Source of the DNA: Allobosea sp. 67-29
GTDB lineage: Bacteria > Pseudomonadota > Alphaproteobacteria > Rhizobiales > Beijerinckiaceae
Length of the DNA: 64,000 bases
Direction: 5' to 3'
Assembly (NCBI RefSeq): GCF_001898115.1
Contig: NZ_MKSQ01000026.1
Span: 625,184 to 689,183, forward strand
The notes under the pieces were generated by a model. The model worked only from the letters and a program-made list of their open reading frames with translations, was not told the DNA's origin and ran no database searches. This document shows, piece after piece, positions 16,812 to 25,627 of this stretch. Within the stretch, counting starts at the first letter, position 1. Every line of letters begins with the position of its first letter. A program made the translations under genes and the position numbers.

Positions 16812-16833
16812 ATACCATGATCGACACTGGTAT
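16812..16833. promoter_or_regulatory. Operator-like inverted repeat for the GntR regulator
   Basis: ATACCA (16812-16817) and TGGTAT (16828-16833) form perfect inverted arms separated by ten bases, in the spacer between the divergent hydratase and GntR genes. TGGT/ACCA half-sites are typical of FadR/GntR-type operators. Binding here would control the TRAP-kdu operon and the regulator itself. Confidence 0.6.
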
Positions 16834-16883
16834 GGTAGATTATCCCATGCGACGTCGATTGCAAGCGCTTTGGAGAAGGCCGC

Positions 16884-17558
16884 GTGAGCTTTGCTGAAGG
16901 TCAGACCGGGTCGAGCGCCAACCGGCTGGAGAAGGAACTCCTGCGGGCGATCGTGGCGCTGGAGCTCAAGCCCGGCACGCGGCTCTCCGAGCAGGAGATC
17001 GCCAGCCGCTACGGCGTCTCGCGGCAGCCGGTCCGCGAAGCCCTGATCGCTCTCAGCCAGCAGAGGTTCGTCGAGATCCTGCCGCAGCGCGGCACGATCG
17101 TGGTCAAAATCTCCGTCCAGAAGATGATGGAGGCGCGCTTCCTGCGCGAGGCGATCGAGAGTGCCGTCGTCCGGCGCGCCTGCGGCAGCTTCATCGTCAC
17201 CAGCCGCCAGATCATCGACAACTGCCTGGAGGCGCAGCAGCGCGCCGTCGACAAGGGCGACCATGCCGGCTTCCAGCGCTTCGACGAGCGTTTTCACATG
17301 GCGCTGGCCGAAGGCGCCGGCTGCCCCATGGCCTGGACGCTCGTCGCCAACCTCAAGGCGCATATGGACCGGGCCTGCCATCTCAGCCTGCAGAGCCCCA
17401 ACGCCATGGCCGCCCTGGTCACGCAGCATCAGGCGATCGTCGCCGCGATCGACGGCCGCGATCCCGAGGCCGCGGAGGCCGCGATGCGGCATCACCTCAA
17501 CGAATTGCTGCGGGCGTTGCCCGAGATCGAGCATCTCCATCCCGATCTCTTCGAATAG
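16884..17558 (+). CDS. GntR-family regulator (FCD type) of the uronate operon
   Basis: 224-residue DNA-binding regulator. The winged helix contains ELKPGTRLSEQEIASRYGVS and RQPVREALIALSQQRFVEI; the FCD domain contains ERFHMALAEGAGCP, HMDRACHL and the final QHQAIVAAIDG-AMRHHLNELL helices with metal-binding His residues. The start is GTG at 16884, with a GGAGAAGG ribosome binding site upstream. Divergent from the hydratase-TRAP-kdu operon, so it most likely represses that operon and responds to an intermediate such as KDG. Confidence 0.9.
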   Translation: MSFAEGQTGSSANRLEKELLRAIVALELKPGTRLSEQEIASRYGVSRQPVREALIALSQQRFVEILPQRGTIVVKISVQKMMEARFLREAIESAVVRRACGSFIVTSRQIIDNCLEAQQRAVDKGDHAGFQRFDERFHMALAEGAGCPMAWTLVANLKAHMDRACHLSLQSPNAMAALVTQHQAIVAAIDGRDPEAAEAAMRHHLNELLRALPEIEHLHPDLFE

Positions 17559-17737
17559 ACGTCCCGCGACTGCGCCCGCGAAACCACTCGCGCCACGGGA
17601 TGGCGGCCCGGGCGACCTTGCGTCTCGCCGGCATGGCGCGGCCCTGTCTCAGGCATGCACCGCGCCCGCCGGCAGCGGGTCTCTCGGCCATGGGGCTTGA
17701 GTGCGTGGCCGGACCCTGCAAAGAAGGCTCCGGCAGC

Positions 17738-17757
17738 GGGCCGCGGAACGGCGGCCC
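17738..17757 (+). other. GC-rich hairpin before the lipoprotein hydrolase gene
   Basis: GGGCCGC (17738-17744) and GCGGCCC (17751-17757) form a seven-base stem with a six-base loop, ending 20 bases before the start at 17778. No T-tract follows. It may terminate weakly after the GntR gene or shape the leader of the next transcript. The rest of 17559-17777 shows nothing recognisable. Confidence 0.35.
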
Positions 17758-17777
17758 GTTCATGACGAGGCCCGGCC

Positions 17778-19013
17778 ATGACACGATGCCCTTCCGTTGC
17801 GACCGCCCTCGCCGCCGCGCTGCTGCTTGCCGGTTGCGCCGGCGATGTGAAGGGGACGCTGGTGCCCGTCGCGGCGGTTCCCGCCGATACGACCAAGGCT
17901 TCGATGCTCGTCGTGACCACGCGGGCGCCCGACCAGGATCCCGGCGTGCTCTTCTCCGGCGAGCGCGGCCGGATGTCCTTCGCCGAGATCGTGGTGTCGC
18001 TGCCGCCGGACGCGCGCCGCAAGACCGGAGAGGTGCAATGGCCGAGCCGGCTGCCGGGCAATCCCGAGACGGATTTCGTCGCCGCCAAGGTCGAGAAGCT
18101 CGACCGCAACCAGGCCGTGACGCTGTTTCACAAGGCGGTGCAGAAGGTGCCCAAGCGGCGCGTCCTCGTCTTCATCCACGGCTTCAACAACCGCTTCGAG
18201 GATGCGGTCTACCGCTTTGCCCAGATCGTCCATGATTCCCGCGCGGATGTCGTGCCGGTGCTCTTCACCTGGCCTTCCCGCGGCTCGATCTTCGCCTATG
18301 GCTACGATCGCGAGAGCGGCAACTACTCCCGTGACGCGCTGGAGAACCTGCTGCAGACGCTGGCGCGCGACCCGGCCGTCGGCGAGGTTTCGATCCTGGC
18401 TCATTCCATGGGCAACTGGGTGACGCTGGAGGCGCTGCGCCAGATGGCGATCCGCAACGGCAGCATCCCCCCGAAGATCGCCAATGCGATGCTCGCCGCG
18501 CCGGATGTCGACATCGACGTCTTCCGCAAGCAGGTGGCGGACATGACCGGCCGGCGCCCGCGCTTCACGATCTTCGTTTCGCAGGACGATCGCGCTCTGG
18601 CGGTCTCCCGCCGCGTCTGGGGCAGCACCGCCCGGCTCGGCGCGATCGACCCGGACGCCGAGCCCTACCGCAGCGAGCTGGGCAAGTCCGGCATCACGGT
18701 CCTGAACCTGACCAAGCTGCAGACCGGAGACCGGCTGAACCACGGCAAGTTCGCCGAGAGCCCCGAGGTCGTCCAGCTGATCGGTTCACGCCTGATCGAG
18801 GGCCAGCCGATCACCGATTCCCGGATCGGCCTGGGCGACCGGCTGATCCAGGTCACGGCCGGCGCCGCGACCGCGGTCGGTACCGCCGCGGGCCTTGCCG
18901 TCTCCGCCCCGCTCGCAGTCGTCGATCCGGCGACGCGCCGGGGCATCGCCGGCCATGCAGAGGAATTCGGCCAGTCGCTTCGCAGCGCTTCGGATGCCAT
19001 CGTGGCCGAATGA
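17778..19013 (+). CDS. Lipoprotein alpha/beta hydrolase (DUF900 type)
   Basis: 411 residues. The N-terminus MTRCPSVATALAAALLLAGC is a lipoprotein signal with lipobox LAGC, so the protein is probably anchored in the periplasm. The alpha/beta hydrolase core shows VFIHGFNNRFEDAVYRFAQI, FTWPSRGS, and nucleophile Ser210 in LAHSMGNW, followed by LAAPDVDIDVF carrying the acidic residue. This is the DUF900 family, annotated as esterase-like but without a defined substrate. The last 60 residues contain a small-residue-rich stretch (GAATAVGTAAGLAVSAPLAV) that could associate with membrane. Fifteen bases separate it from pcaB, but a link to aromatic degradation is not evident. Confidence 0.88.
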   Translation: MTRCPSVATALAAALLLAGCAGDVKGTLVPVAAVPADTTKASMLVVTTRAPDQDPGVLFSGERGRMSFAEIVVSLPPDARRKTGEVQWPSRLPGNPETDFVAAKVEKLDRNQAVTLFHKAVQKVPKRRVLVFIHGFNNRFEDAVYRFAQIVHDSRADVVPVLFTWPSRGSIFAYGYDRESGNYSRDALENLLQTLARDPAVGEVSILAHSMGNWVTLEALRQMAIRNGSIPPKIANAMLAAPDVDIDVFRKQVADMTGRRPRFTIFVSQDDRALAVSRRVWGSTARLGAIDPDAEPYRSELGKSGITVLNLTKLQTGDRLNHGKFAESPEVVQLIGSRLIEGQPITDSRIGLGDRLIQVTAGAATAVGTAAGLAVSAPLAVVDPATRRGIAGHAEEFGQSLRSASDAIVAE

Positions 19014-19028
19014 CCGGGTGAGAATGCC

Positions 19029-20186
19029 ATGAGCCAATTGCTGCGCACGCGCCCGGCGACGACCGAGGCGATGCTTGCCGTGTTCGACGACCGCGCGACG
19101 CTGCGGCACGCGCTCGCCTTCGAGGCGGAGCTGGCACGCGCCGAAGCGGCCGAGGGGCTGATCGGCGCCCCCGAAGCGGAAGCCATCGCGGATCTCTGCG
19201 CGACGATCGTCATCGAGCCGGCTGCGCTCGCAGCCGAGGCGGCGCTGGCCGGCACGCTCGCCATCCCGCTCGTGGCGCGGCTGCGCAAGGCGCTGCCAAA
19301 GGCTGCGGCAAAGGCCCTGCACAAGGGCGCCACCAGCCAGGACGTCGCCGATGTCGTCCTCGTCCGGCAGATCCAGGAAGGCCACGCGCTCTTGTCCGCC
19401 GATCTGGCGCGGGTCCTGGCGACCTTGGACGCTCTGGCGCGCCGCCACGCGGCGAGGCCCGCCATCGGCCGCACGCTGCTGCAGGATGCGCTGCCGATCG
19501 GCTTCGGCCTGCGCATCGCCCATTGGCAGGCCGGGGTCGCCGATGCGGCCGGGCGGCTGCTGCGCGAGGTCGAGACCGGCGCTGTCCTCCAGTTCGGCGG
19601 CGCCGCCGGCACCCGCGCCGGCCTTGCCGGCCGCGGCGCGCCTGTCGCCGCCCGCCTCGCTGCCGCACTGCACCTCGCGGACGCCGCTCCGTGGCAGGCG
19701 CGGCGCGGGGCCGTGGCCGGGATCGCGGCAGCGCTGGCGATCGTGATCGGCGCGCTCGGGAAGATGGCCCGCGACGTCTCCCTGCTGGCGCAGAACGGCG
19801 TCGGCGAGGCGCGCGAGCCGGCGGTTCCCGGCCGCGGCGGTTCCTCCGCCATGGCACATAAGCGCAACCCCACCGGCTGCCAGATCGCGCTCTCCGCCTG
19901 CCAGCGTGCGCCCGGTCTCGTGGCCGGCATCCTCGCCGGCCTGCCGGCCGAGGAGGAGCGTGGCCTCGGCGGCTGGCAAGCCGAGGGCCCCGCCATCGCC
20001 GACCTGTTCCTGCTGGCTGCCGGCGCCGCCGACGCCATGGCGGGCGTCGCGGAAGGGCTCGAGATCGACGAGGCTGCGATCGCCTGCAATCTCGAGGCCG
20101 CCGGGCTGGGCGTCGACATCGGCGAGAGCGCCGCGCTGGTCGAGGCCCTGCTGGACACCGGAAGGCGAAAGCCTTCGCCCGGCTAG
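19029..20186 (+). CDS. pcaB: 3-carboxy-cis,cis-muconate cycloisomerase
   Basis: 385-residue member of the fumarase/aspartase superfamily that lactonises beta-carboxymuconate to gamma-carboxymuconolactone in the protocatechuate branch of the beta-ketoadipate pathway. The superfamily signature GSSAMAHKRNP is intact, and HKGATSQDVADV, LLQDALPIGFG and QFGGAAGTRAGL are characteristic of PcaB. The stop codon overlaps that of the convergent pobR by three bases. The other pca genes (pcaGH, pcaC, pcaD) are not in the window, so the pathway is split on this genome. Confidence 0.93.
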   Translation: MSQLLRTRPATTEAMLAVFDDRATLRHALAFEAELARAEAAEGLIGAPEAEAIADLCATIVIEPAALAAEAALAGTLAIPLVARLRKALPKAAAKALHKGATSQDVADVVLVRQIQEGHALLSADLARVLATLDALARRHAARPAIGRTLLQDALPIGFGLRIAHWQAGVADAAGRLLREVETGAVLQFGGAAGTRAGLAGRGAPVAARLAAALHLADAAPWQARRGAVAGIAAALAIVIGALGKMARDVSLLAQNGVGEAREPAVPGRGGSSAMAHKRNPTGCQIALSACQRAPGLVAGILAGLPAEEERGLGGWQAEGPAIADLFLLAAGAADAMAGVAEGLEIDEAAIACNLEAAGLGVDIGESAALVEALLDTGRRKPSPG

Positions 20187-21058
20187 GCCCTGGCGCGATA
20201 ATCGGAAGGCGAGAGCCCGGCCCGCTTGGCGAAGAAGCGCGAGAAATAGGCCGGGTCGGAGAAACCCAGGCGGAACGAGATCTGCGCGATCGTCAGCGAG
20301 GTGTAGACGAGATCGCGGCGCGCCTCGATCATCAGCCGGTCCTGCAGCACGCGCGCGGCCGAATGGCCGAGCACCTGGCGGCAGCTGCGCGACAGATGCG
20401 GAACCGACACGCCGAGCGCCCGGGCGTGCTCCGTCAGCTGTTCATGGCTTTGAAACCGCGTCTCGACCCGTTCGATGAAGCGGCGCACCAGCCCCGCGCG
20501 CCCGTCCTTCGCCGGCTCGCCGCTGGCCCGCAGGCCGCGGGCCGCGCGCGAGAACCAGGACGCGATCAGGTCGGCATAGGCGGCAAGCGCGAATTCGCGG
20601 TTCGCCCGATTGGCACCGAACTCGCTCATCGCGAGCCGCATCAGCGTCGCCAGCGCCTGCAGCTGCGCCTCGTCGGGCGCGGCCTGCAACAGCGCCGGGG
20701 CGCCGAGCAGCGAGCGCGCCTCCGGCTCGGCGTCGAACAGGCGCTTCAGCGAGGTTTCGGCGACGCTGGCGACGAACCCCTCGGTGCCGACGATGAAATG
20801 GAATTCGTGGATCGTCGCTGGCGGCAGCAGCAGCGCCGAGCCCGGAGCCAGGGGATGGTCGCGGCCATCGATGCGGGTCTGGCCGCCTCCGCCGACGATC
20901 AGGAAGAACTGGAAGAGCTGGTGGTGGAAATGCGGCTGGATGGTCCAGCCGTGCAGGGCGCTGCGCGCGACGATCGGTTCGATATGCAGTGCGTCGGGGA
21001 AGCGGTCGGTCAGGCGCTCGCCATAGAGCCAGTAAGCGGGAACGGAGGTGGCAGGCAT
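20183..21058 (-). CDS. pobR: AraC-family regulator of 4-hydroxybenzoate hydroxylase
   Basis: 291-residue regulator. The N-terminal cupin-like sensor has PHFHHQLFQFFLIVGGGG and ATIHEFHFIVG; the C-terminal AraC/XylS domain has LGVSVPHLSRSCRQVLGHSA, RRDLVYTSLTIAQISFRLGFSDPAYFSRFF and ends GLSPSDYRARA. The start at 21058 is the first Met giving the expected length; the frame stays open much further upstream only as antisense of neighbouring genes. Position directly divergent from pobA is the standard arrangement for the AraC-type PobR activator, which responds to 4-hydroxybenzoate. Confidence 0.9.
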   Translation of the reverse strand: MPATSVPAYWLYGERLTDRFPDALHIEPIVARSALHGWTIQPHFHHQLFQFFLIVGGGGQTRIDGRDHPLAPGSALLLPPATIHEFHFIVGTEGFVASVAETSLKRLFDAEPEARSLLGAPALLQAAPDEAQLQALATLMRLAMSEFGANRANREFALAAYADLIASWFSRAARGLRASGEPAKDGRAGLVRRFIERVETRFQSHEQLTEHARALGVSVPHLSRSCRQVLGHSAARVLQDRLMIEARRDLVYTSLTIAQISFRLGFSDPAYFSRFFAKRAGLSPSDYRARA

Positions 21059-21184
21059 CGGCCCTCGCGATCGATTTGTCCAAGACACTGCGCGAATCCT
21101 CCATTCCGTCAAGCGTCGGCACGGCGCATAGCTTGCGCAGAAAGATCGGCCGAAGACCGATCGTGCTGCGGGAGGAATGCGGCA
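21059..21184. promoter_or_regulatory. pobR-pobA divergent promoter region
   Basis: 126-base spacer between the starts of pobR and pobA. It holds a strong ribosome binding site (GGGAGGAA, about 21170-21177) for pobA. A PobR site is expected here from family knowledge, but I could not delimit a convincing repeat. Confidence 0.5.
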
Positions 21185-22357
21185 ATGCGCACGCAGGTTG
21201 CCATTATCGGCGCCGGCCCGGCCGGGCTGCTGCTGGGCCAGCTCCTGTCGCGAGCGGGGATCGATAATGTCATCCTCGAACGTCGCAGCCTCGACTACGT
21301 CCTTTCCCGCATCCGCGCCGGCGTGCTCGAGCAGGGCATGGTCGACCTTCTGCACGAGGCCGGCGTCGCCGCGCGCCTCGACCGGGAAGGTCAGGTGCAT
21401 GACGGCGTCAATCTCGCTTTCGACGGCATGCTGCACCGCATCGACCTGAAGCATCTGACCGGCGGCAAGACGGTCACCGTCTACGGCCAGACGGAGGTCA
21501 CGCAGGATCTCGCGGAAGCCCGCCGCGCGCTCGGCCGCCCTACCGTCTACGAGGCGCAGGAGGTCGCGCTGCACGACATCGGTACCGCCGCGCCGCGGAT
21601 CACCTTCGAGACGCAGGGCGAAATCCGGGAGCTGCATTGCGACTTCATCGCCGGCTGCGACGGCTATCACGGCGTCTCGCGCCGCTCGGTTCCCGTGTCG
21701 GGGATCAGCAGCTTCGAGCGCGTCTACCCCTTCGGCTGGCTCGGCCTGCTGGTCGATCGCCCGCCGGCCGCGCACGAGCTGGTCTATGCGCGGCACGAGC
21801 GCGGCTTCGCGCTCTGCTCGATGCGCTCGGCCGAACGCAGCCGCTACTATGTCCAGGTGCCCCTGGAGGAGCGTGTCGAGAACTGGTCGGACGAGGCCTT
21901 CTACGACGAACTGCGCCGCCGGCTTCCCGCGGAAGTGGCCGATGCGGTGCAGACCGGCCCCTCGCTGGAGAAGAGCATCGCGCCGCTGCGCAGCTTCGTC
22001 GCCGAGCCGATGCGCTTCGGCCGGCTGTTCCTCGCCGGGGACGCCGCCCATATCGTGCCGCCGACAGGCGCCAAGGGCCTCAATCTCGCCGCTAGCGACG
22101 TGCGCTATCTGTTCGACGCCTTGCGCGAGCACTATCAGGAAGGTTCCGATGCCGGGATCGAGGCCTATTCCGCCCGCGCCCTCGCCCGCATCTGGAAGGC
22201 TGAGCGCTTCTCCTGGTGGATGACGGGGCTCCTGCACCGCTTCCCCGAGCGCAGCGCCTTCGAGGAACGCATGCAGCATGCCGAGCTCGATTATCTCGTC
22301 CAGTCGCCGGCGGCCTCCGCCGCCATGGCCGAGAACTATGTCGGGTTGCCATATTAG
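21185..22357 (+). CDS. pobA: 4-hydroxybenzoate 3-monooxygenase
   Basis: 390-residue flavoprotein hydroxylase that turns 4-hydroxybenzoate into protocatechuate with NADPH and O2. FAD-binding motifs are GAGPAG (residues 9-14), DFIAGCDGYHG in the middle and LAGDAAHIVPPTGAKGLNLA late, and RIRAGVLEQG near residue 42 is characteristic of PobA. Length agrees with the Pseudomonas enzyme (394). The start is the ATG at 21185, preceded by GGGAGG; a longer in-frame extension lies antisense to pobR. With pcaB 1 kb away it marks a 4-hydroxybenzoate/protocatechuate locus. Confidence 0.95.
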   Translation: MRTQVAIIGAGPAGLLLGQLLSRAGIDNVILERRSLDYVLSRIRAGVLEQGMVDLLHEAGVAARLDREGQVHDGVNLAFDGMLHRIDLKHLTGGKTVTVYGQTEVTQDLAEARRALGRPTVYEAQEVALHDIGTAAPRITFETQGEIRELHCDFIAGCDGYHGVSRRSVPVSGISSFERVYPFGWLGLLVDRPPAAHELVYARHERGFALCSMRSAERSRYYVQVPLEERVENWSDEAFYDELRRRLPAEVADAVQTGPSLEKSIAPLRSFVAEPMRFGRLFLAGDAAHIVPPTGAKGLNLAASDVRYLFDALREHYQEGSDAGIEAYSARALARIWKAERFSWWMTGLLHRFPERSAFEERMQHAELDYLVQSPAASAAMAENYVGLPY

Positions 22358-22471
22358 GGCGAAGCGGGCATTGCGCCTGTCGAAGCTCTTCGAGAGCGCG
22401 CAAACCGGCCGGACGAGGCAAGAGAGCCAGGACGCGACACAGACCTCAGGGAACGGAACGGGAGGACGCAG

Positions 22472-23668
22472 ATGATCGACAGGCGCAGTTTCAGCAGGTT
22501 GCTTTCGCTCGGCGCGCTCGCGCTGGCGAGCGGGCTCGGACTCGGCGGCGCGGCCGCGGCCGACACGGTCAAGGTCGGCATCATCGGGCCCTTCTCCGGC
22601 CCCTTCGCCCTGCAGGGCAAGAATTTCCAGGCGGGCGTCGAAGCCTGGCTGGCGCAGAACGGCAAGTCGGTCGACGGACACGACATCGAGATCGTCTATC
22701 GCGACCTGCCGACCGCCAACCCGCAGCAATCCCGCGCTCTGGCGCAGGAGCTGATCGTCCGCGACAAGGTGCAGTATCTCGGCGGCGTCTACTTCACCCC
22801 CGACGCGATGGCGATCACGCCGTTGCTGAAGCAGGGCAATGTCCCGCTGGTGATCTTCAACGCCGCGACCTCGGCGATCATGACCTCCTCGCCGCTGGTG
22901 GTGCGCACCTCCTTCACCACCGCCCAGACCACGACCCCGCTGGGCAAGGCGGCAGTCGACCGTGGCGTGAAGAAGTTCGTCTCGGTCGTCAGCGACTACG
23001 GGCCGGGCGTCGATGCCGAGGCTGCCTTCAAGAAGGCCATCACGGCAGCCGGCGGGGAGGTCGTCGAATCGATCCGCATGCCGCTTAACACCACCGAGTT
23101 CAGCCCGATCATGCAGCGCGTCCGCGACGCCGGCGCCCAGGGCGTCTTCGCGTTCCTGCCGTCGGGCCCGCCGACGCTCGGCTTCGTCAAATCCTTCAAC
23201 GACACCGGCTTGAAGCAGTCCGGCGTGAAGCTCTTCGCCACCGGCGATCTGACGCAGGAGTCGGATCTGCCGGCGCTCGGCGAGGCGGCCTCCGGCATGA
23301 TCACCTCCTTCCACTACGCCGTCTCGCACGATTCCGACGTCAATCGGAAATTCGTCGCCGCGGCGGAGAAGGCCCTGGGCGATCCGGCCCAGCTTTCATT
23401 CCCGGCGGTCGGCGCCTATGACGGCATGCATGTGATCGCCAGGATGATCGCTGCGACCGGCGGCAAGCAGGACGCCGAGAAGGCGGTCGAGGCGGTGAAG
23501 GGCCTCGCCTGGGAAAGCCCGCGCGGCCCTGTGAAGATCGACCCCGAGACCCGTCACATCACCGAGACGATCTATCTGCGCGAGGTCGCCAAGGACGCGA
23601 AGGGACACTGGATCAACAAGGAGATCCAGCGCTTCCCCGAGCAGAAGGACCCGGGGCTGGCCAAATAG
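22472..23668 (+). CDS. Liv-type ABC importer binding protein (aromatic acid candidate)
   Basis: 398-residue periplasmic binding protein of the branched-chain amino acid type I fold, with a signal starting MIDRRSFSRLLSLGALALA and cleaved near AAAADTVK. Typical motifs are VGIIGPFSGPFALQGKNF, YLGGVYFTPDAMA and AVGAYDGMHVI. It heads a five-gene importer running to 27085 and begins 114 bases after pobA. In Rhodopseudomonas-type bacteria this fold often binds aromatic acids, so 4-hydroxybenzoate or a relative is a sensible, unproven ligand. Confidence 0.9.
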   Translation: MIDRRSFSRLLSLGALALASGLGLGGAAAADTVKVGIIGPFSGPFALQGKNFQAGVEAWLAQNGKSVDGHDIEIVYRDLPTANPQQSRALAQELIVRDKVQYLGGVYFTPDAMAITPLLKQGNVPLVIFNAATSAIMTSSPLVVRTSFTTAQTTTPLGKAAVDRGVKKFVSVVSDYGPGVDAEAAFKKAITAAGGEVVESIRMPLNTTEFSPIMQRVRDAGAQGVFAFLPSGPPTLGFVKSFNDTGLKQSGVKLFATGDLTQESDLPALGEAASGMITSFHYAVSHDSDVNRKFVAAAEKALGDPAQLSFPAVGAYDGMHVIARMIAATGGKQDAEKAVEAVKGLAWESPRGPVKIDPETRHITETIYLREVAKDAKGHWINKEIQRFPEQKDPGLAK

Positions 23669-23756
23669 CCCGCCCGCCCCGTCCACAAGCGCCGGCGAGG
23701 GCGCAGCCCGTGCCCTCGCCCCTGTCCCGCTCGCGTCCGACGAGGCCAGCATCCGC

Positions 23757-24620
23757 ATGCAGACCGCGCTGAGCATCGCCCTCGACGCCCTCGCCTACGG
23801 CATGGCGCTGTTCATCATCTGCATCGGCCTGTCGCTGACCATGGGCCTGATGCGGTTGGTCAACCTGGCCCATGGCGCCTTCGCCATGATCGGCGGCTAC
23901 ATCGCGTCCTATGCGGCCCGCGACCTCGGCCTCGGATACGCCGTCGGCATCGTCCTCGCCGTCGCCGGCACCATCCTCATCGCCATTCCGCTCGAGCGCC
24001 TGCTTTTCCGGCGGATCTACGACCGCAGCGAGCTCTCGCAGGTGCTGATGACGATCGGCATCACCTTCTGCGTCATCGGCATCACCAACTACTTCTTCGG
24101 CCCGACGCTGAAGACGATCCCGCTCCCGGCCGAATTGGCGCAGCCGGTCGATCTCGGCTTCCGCAGCATCGCCGGCCATCGGCTCTTCGTGATCGCGAGC
24201 GGGCTCGTCGTGGCGGGAGGCCTCTGGTTCCTGATCGAGCGCACCGGCTTCGGCATCAATCTGCGCGCCGCGGTCGAGAACGCGCCGATGGCACGCGCGC
24301 TCGGCGTGCGCACCGAATGGATCTATGCCGCCAGCTTCGCTCTCGCCATCGGTCTTGCCGCCTTCGGCGGCGCCGTCGGTGCCGAGTTCCTGCCGATCGA
24401 GCCGTATTATGCGCTGCGCTACATGGTGACCTTCCTCGTCGTCGTCTCCGTCGGCGGAGCCGGCTCGATCCCCGGTGCGCTGGCCGCCTGCATCCTGCTC
24501 GGCGCCATCGACGTGACCGCGCGCTATCTCGTGCCCGATTTCGGTAATTTCTTCTTCTATCTGGCCGTGATCCTCATCGTCTGCCTGTTTCCGCGCGGCT
24601 TGCTGGGACGGGCGCAATGA
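23757..24620 (+). CDS. Liv-type ABC permease (LivH-like)
   Basis: 287-residue inner-membrane permease with about eight hydrophobic segments. LivH hallmarks are LTMGLMRLVNLAHGAFAMIGGYI near the N-terminus and ENAPMARALGVRTEWIYAASFALA in the cytoplasmic coupling region, then VVVSVGGAGSIPGALAACILLG. Overlaps the LivM-like gene by four bases (ATGA). Confidence 0.93.
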   Translation: MQTALSIALDALAYGMALFIICIGLSLTMGLMRLVNLAHGAFAMIGGYIASYAARDLGLGYAVGIVLAVAGTILIAIPLERLLFRRIYDRSELSQVLMTIGITFCVIGITNYFFGPTLKTIPLPAELAQPVDLGFRSIAGHRLFVIASGLVVAGGLWFLIERTGFGINLRAAVENAPMARALGVRTEWIYAASFALAIGLAAFGGAVGAEFLPIEPYYALRYMVTFLVVVSVGGAGSIPGALAACILLGAIDVTARYLVPDFGNFFFYLAVILIVCLFPRGLLGRAQ

Positions 24621-25627
24621 CGCGGCAGGCTCCCGATTCCGCGGCCGCTGCCCGGCCCATGCGCAGTCTCGGCCGCGACAGCGTCGGTGTCGCTCTGGTC
24701 GCCATCGCCGGCCTCGCCGGCTACTGGCTTTTCCCCGACAACCTGTCCTTCCTGACCCGGATGATCTCGGTCGCGCTGCTCGTGCTCTCGCTCGACCTCG
24801 TCGTCGGCTATTGCGGCATCGCCTCCCTGGGGCAGGCGGCGCTCTACGGCGCCGGCGCCTACGCGGCCGGCATCGCCTGCCTCGCCGGCGTGACCGAGCC
24901 CTTCCTGCTGATCCTGATCGGCGCGGCCGCCGGCGGCGTGACCGGCCTGCTCATGGGCACTATCATGCTGCGGGCTCATGGCCTGCCGCAGCTCGTGCTC
25001 TCGATCGCCATCGTCCAGCTCCTGCACGAGGCCGCCAACAAGGCCTATTCCGTGACTGGTGGCAGCGACGGCCTCTCCGGCATGGCCCCGGCTCCGCTCT
25101 TCGGCATCTTCGAGTTCGATCTCTGGGGGCGGACGGCCTATCTCTTCGGGCTGGCCCTGCTCGTCATCGTCTTCGTCGCCCTGAAGCTGCTCGTCCGTTC
25201 GCCCTTCGGCATGGTCTGCCGCGGACTGAAGCAGGACCCGCTGCGGGTGAGCGCGCTCGGCATCTCGGCCTTCCCCGTGCTGCTCAGGATGTTTTTGATT
25301 TCGGGAGCGGTCGCCGGCACGGGCGGAGCGCTCGGCGCGATCGCGACGCAGGTGGTCGGGCTGGACAGCGTGAGCTTCGAATTGTCGGCCAATGCGCTGG
25401 TCATGCTGGTGCTCGGCGGGCTCGGCAATCTCTACGGCGCGCTGATCGGCACGGTCGTCTTCATGGCGGTCGAGCATATCGTCGCCGCATTCAACCCGTT
25501 CCACTGGCTGACGCTGGTCGGCGGCCTGCTGGTCGCCATCGTGCTCTTCGCCCCGCGCGGGCTTTCCGGCTCGATCGACGAGGCTGCCCGCATCCTGATG
25601 CGCGGCAAGAGGAGGACGGCGCCGTGA
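24617..25627 (+). CDS. Liv-type ABC permease (LivM-like)
   Basis: 336-residue inner-membrane permease, partner of the LivH-like protein. LivM features include LVVGYCGIASLGQAALYGAGAYAAG, the coupling loop MVCRGLKQDPLRVSALGISAF and VLGGLGNLYGALIGTVVF. The stop shares bases with the GTG start of the ATPase gene, showing translational coupling. Confidence 0.93.
   Translation: MTRQAPDSAAAARPMRSLGRDSVGVALVAIAGLAGYWLFPDNLSFLTRMISVALLVLSLDLVVGYCGIASLGQAALYGAGAYAAGIACLAGVTEPFLLILIGAAAGGVTGLLMGTIMLRAHGLPQLVLSIAIVQLLHEAANKAYSVTGGSDGLSGMAPAPLFGIFEFDLWGRTAYLFGLALLVIVFVALKLLVRSPFGMVCRGLKQDPLRVSALGISAFPVLLRMFLISGAVAGTGGALGAIATQVVGLDSVSFELSANALVMLVLGGLGNLYGALIGTVVFMAVEHIVAAFNPFHWLTLVGGLLVAIVLFAPRGLSGSIDEAARILMRGKRRTAP

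Noticed and set aside
20183..23329. Very long leftward open frame of over 1000 codons
   Set aside because: Only its last 291 codons (pobR) look like a real protein. The rest runs antisense through pobA and a binding protein and reflects high GC content.
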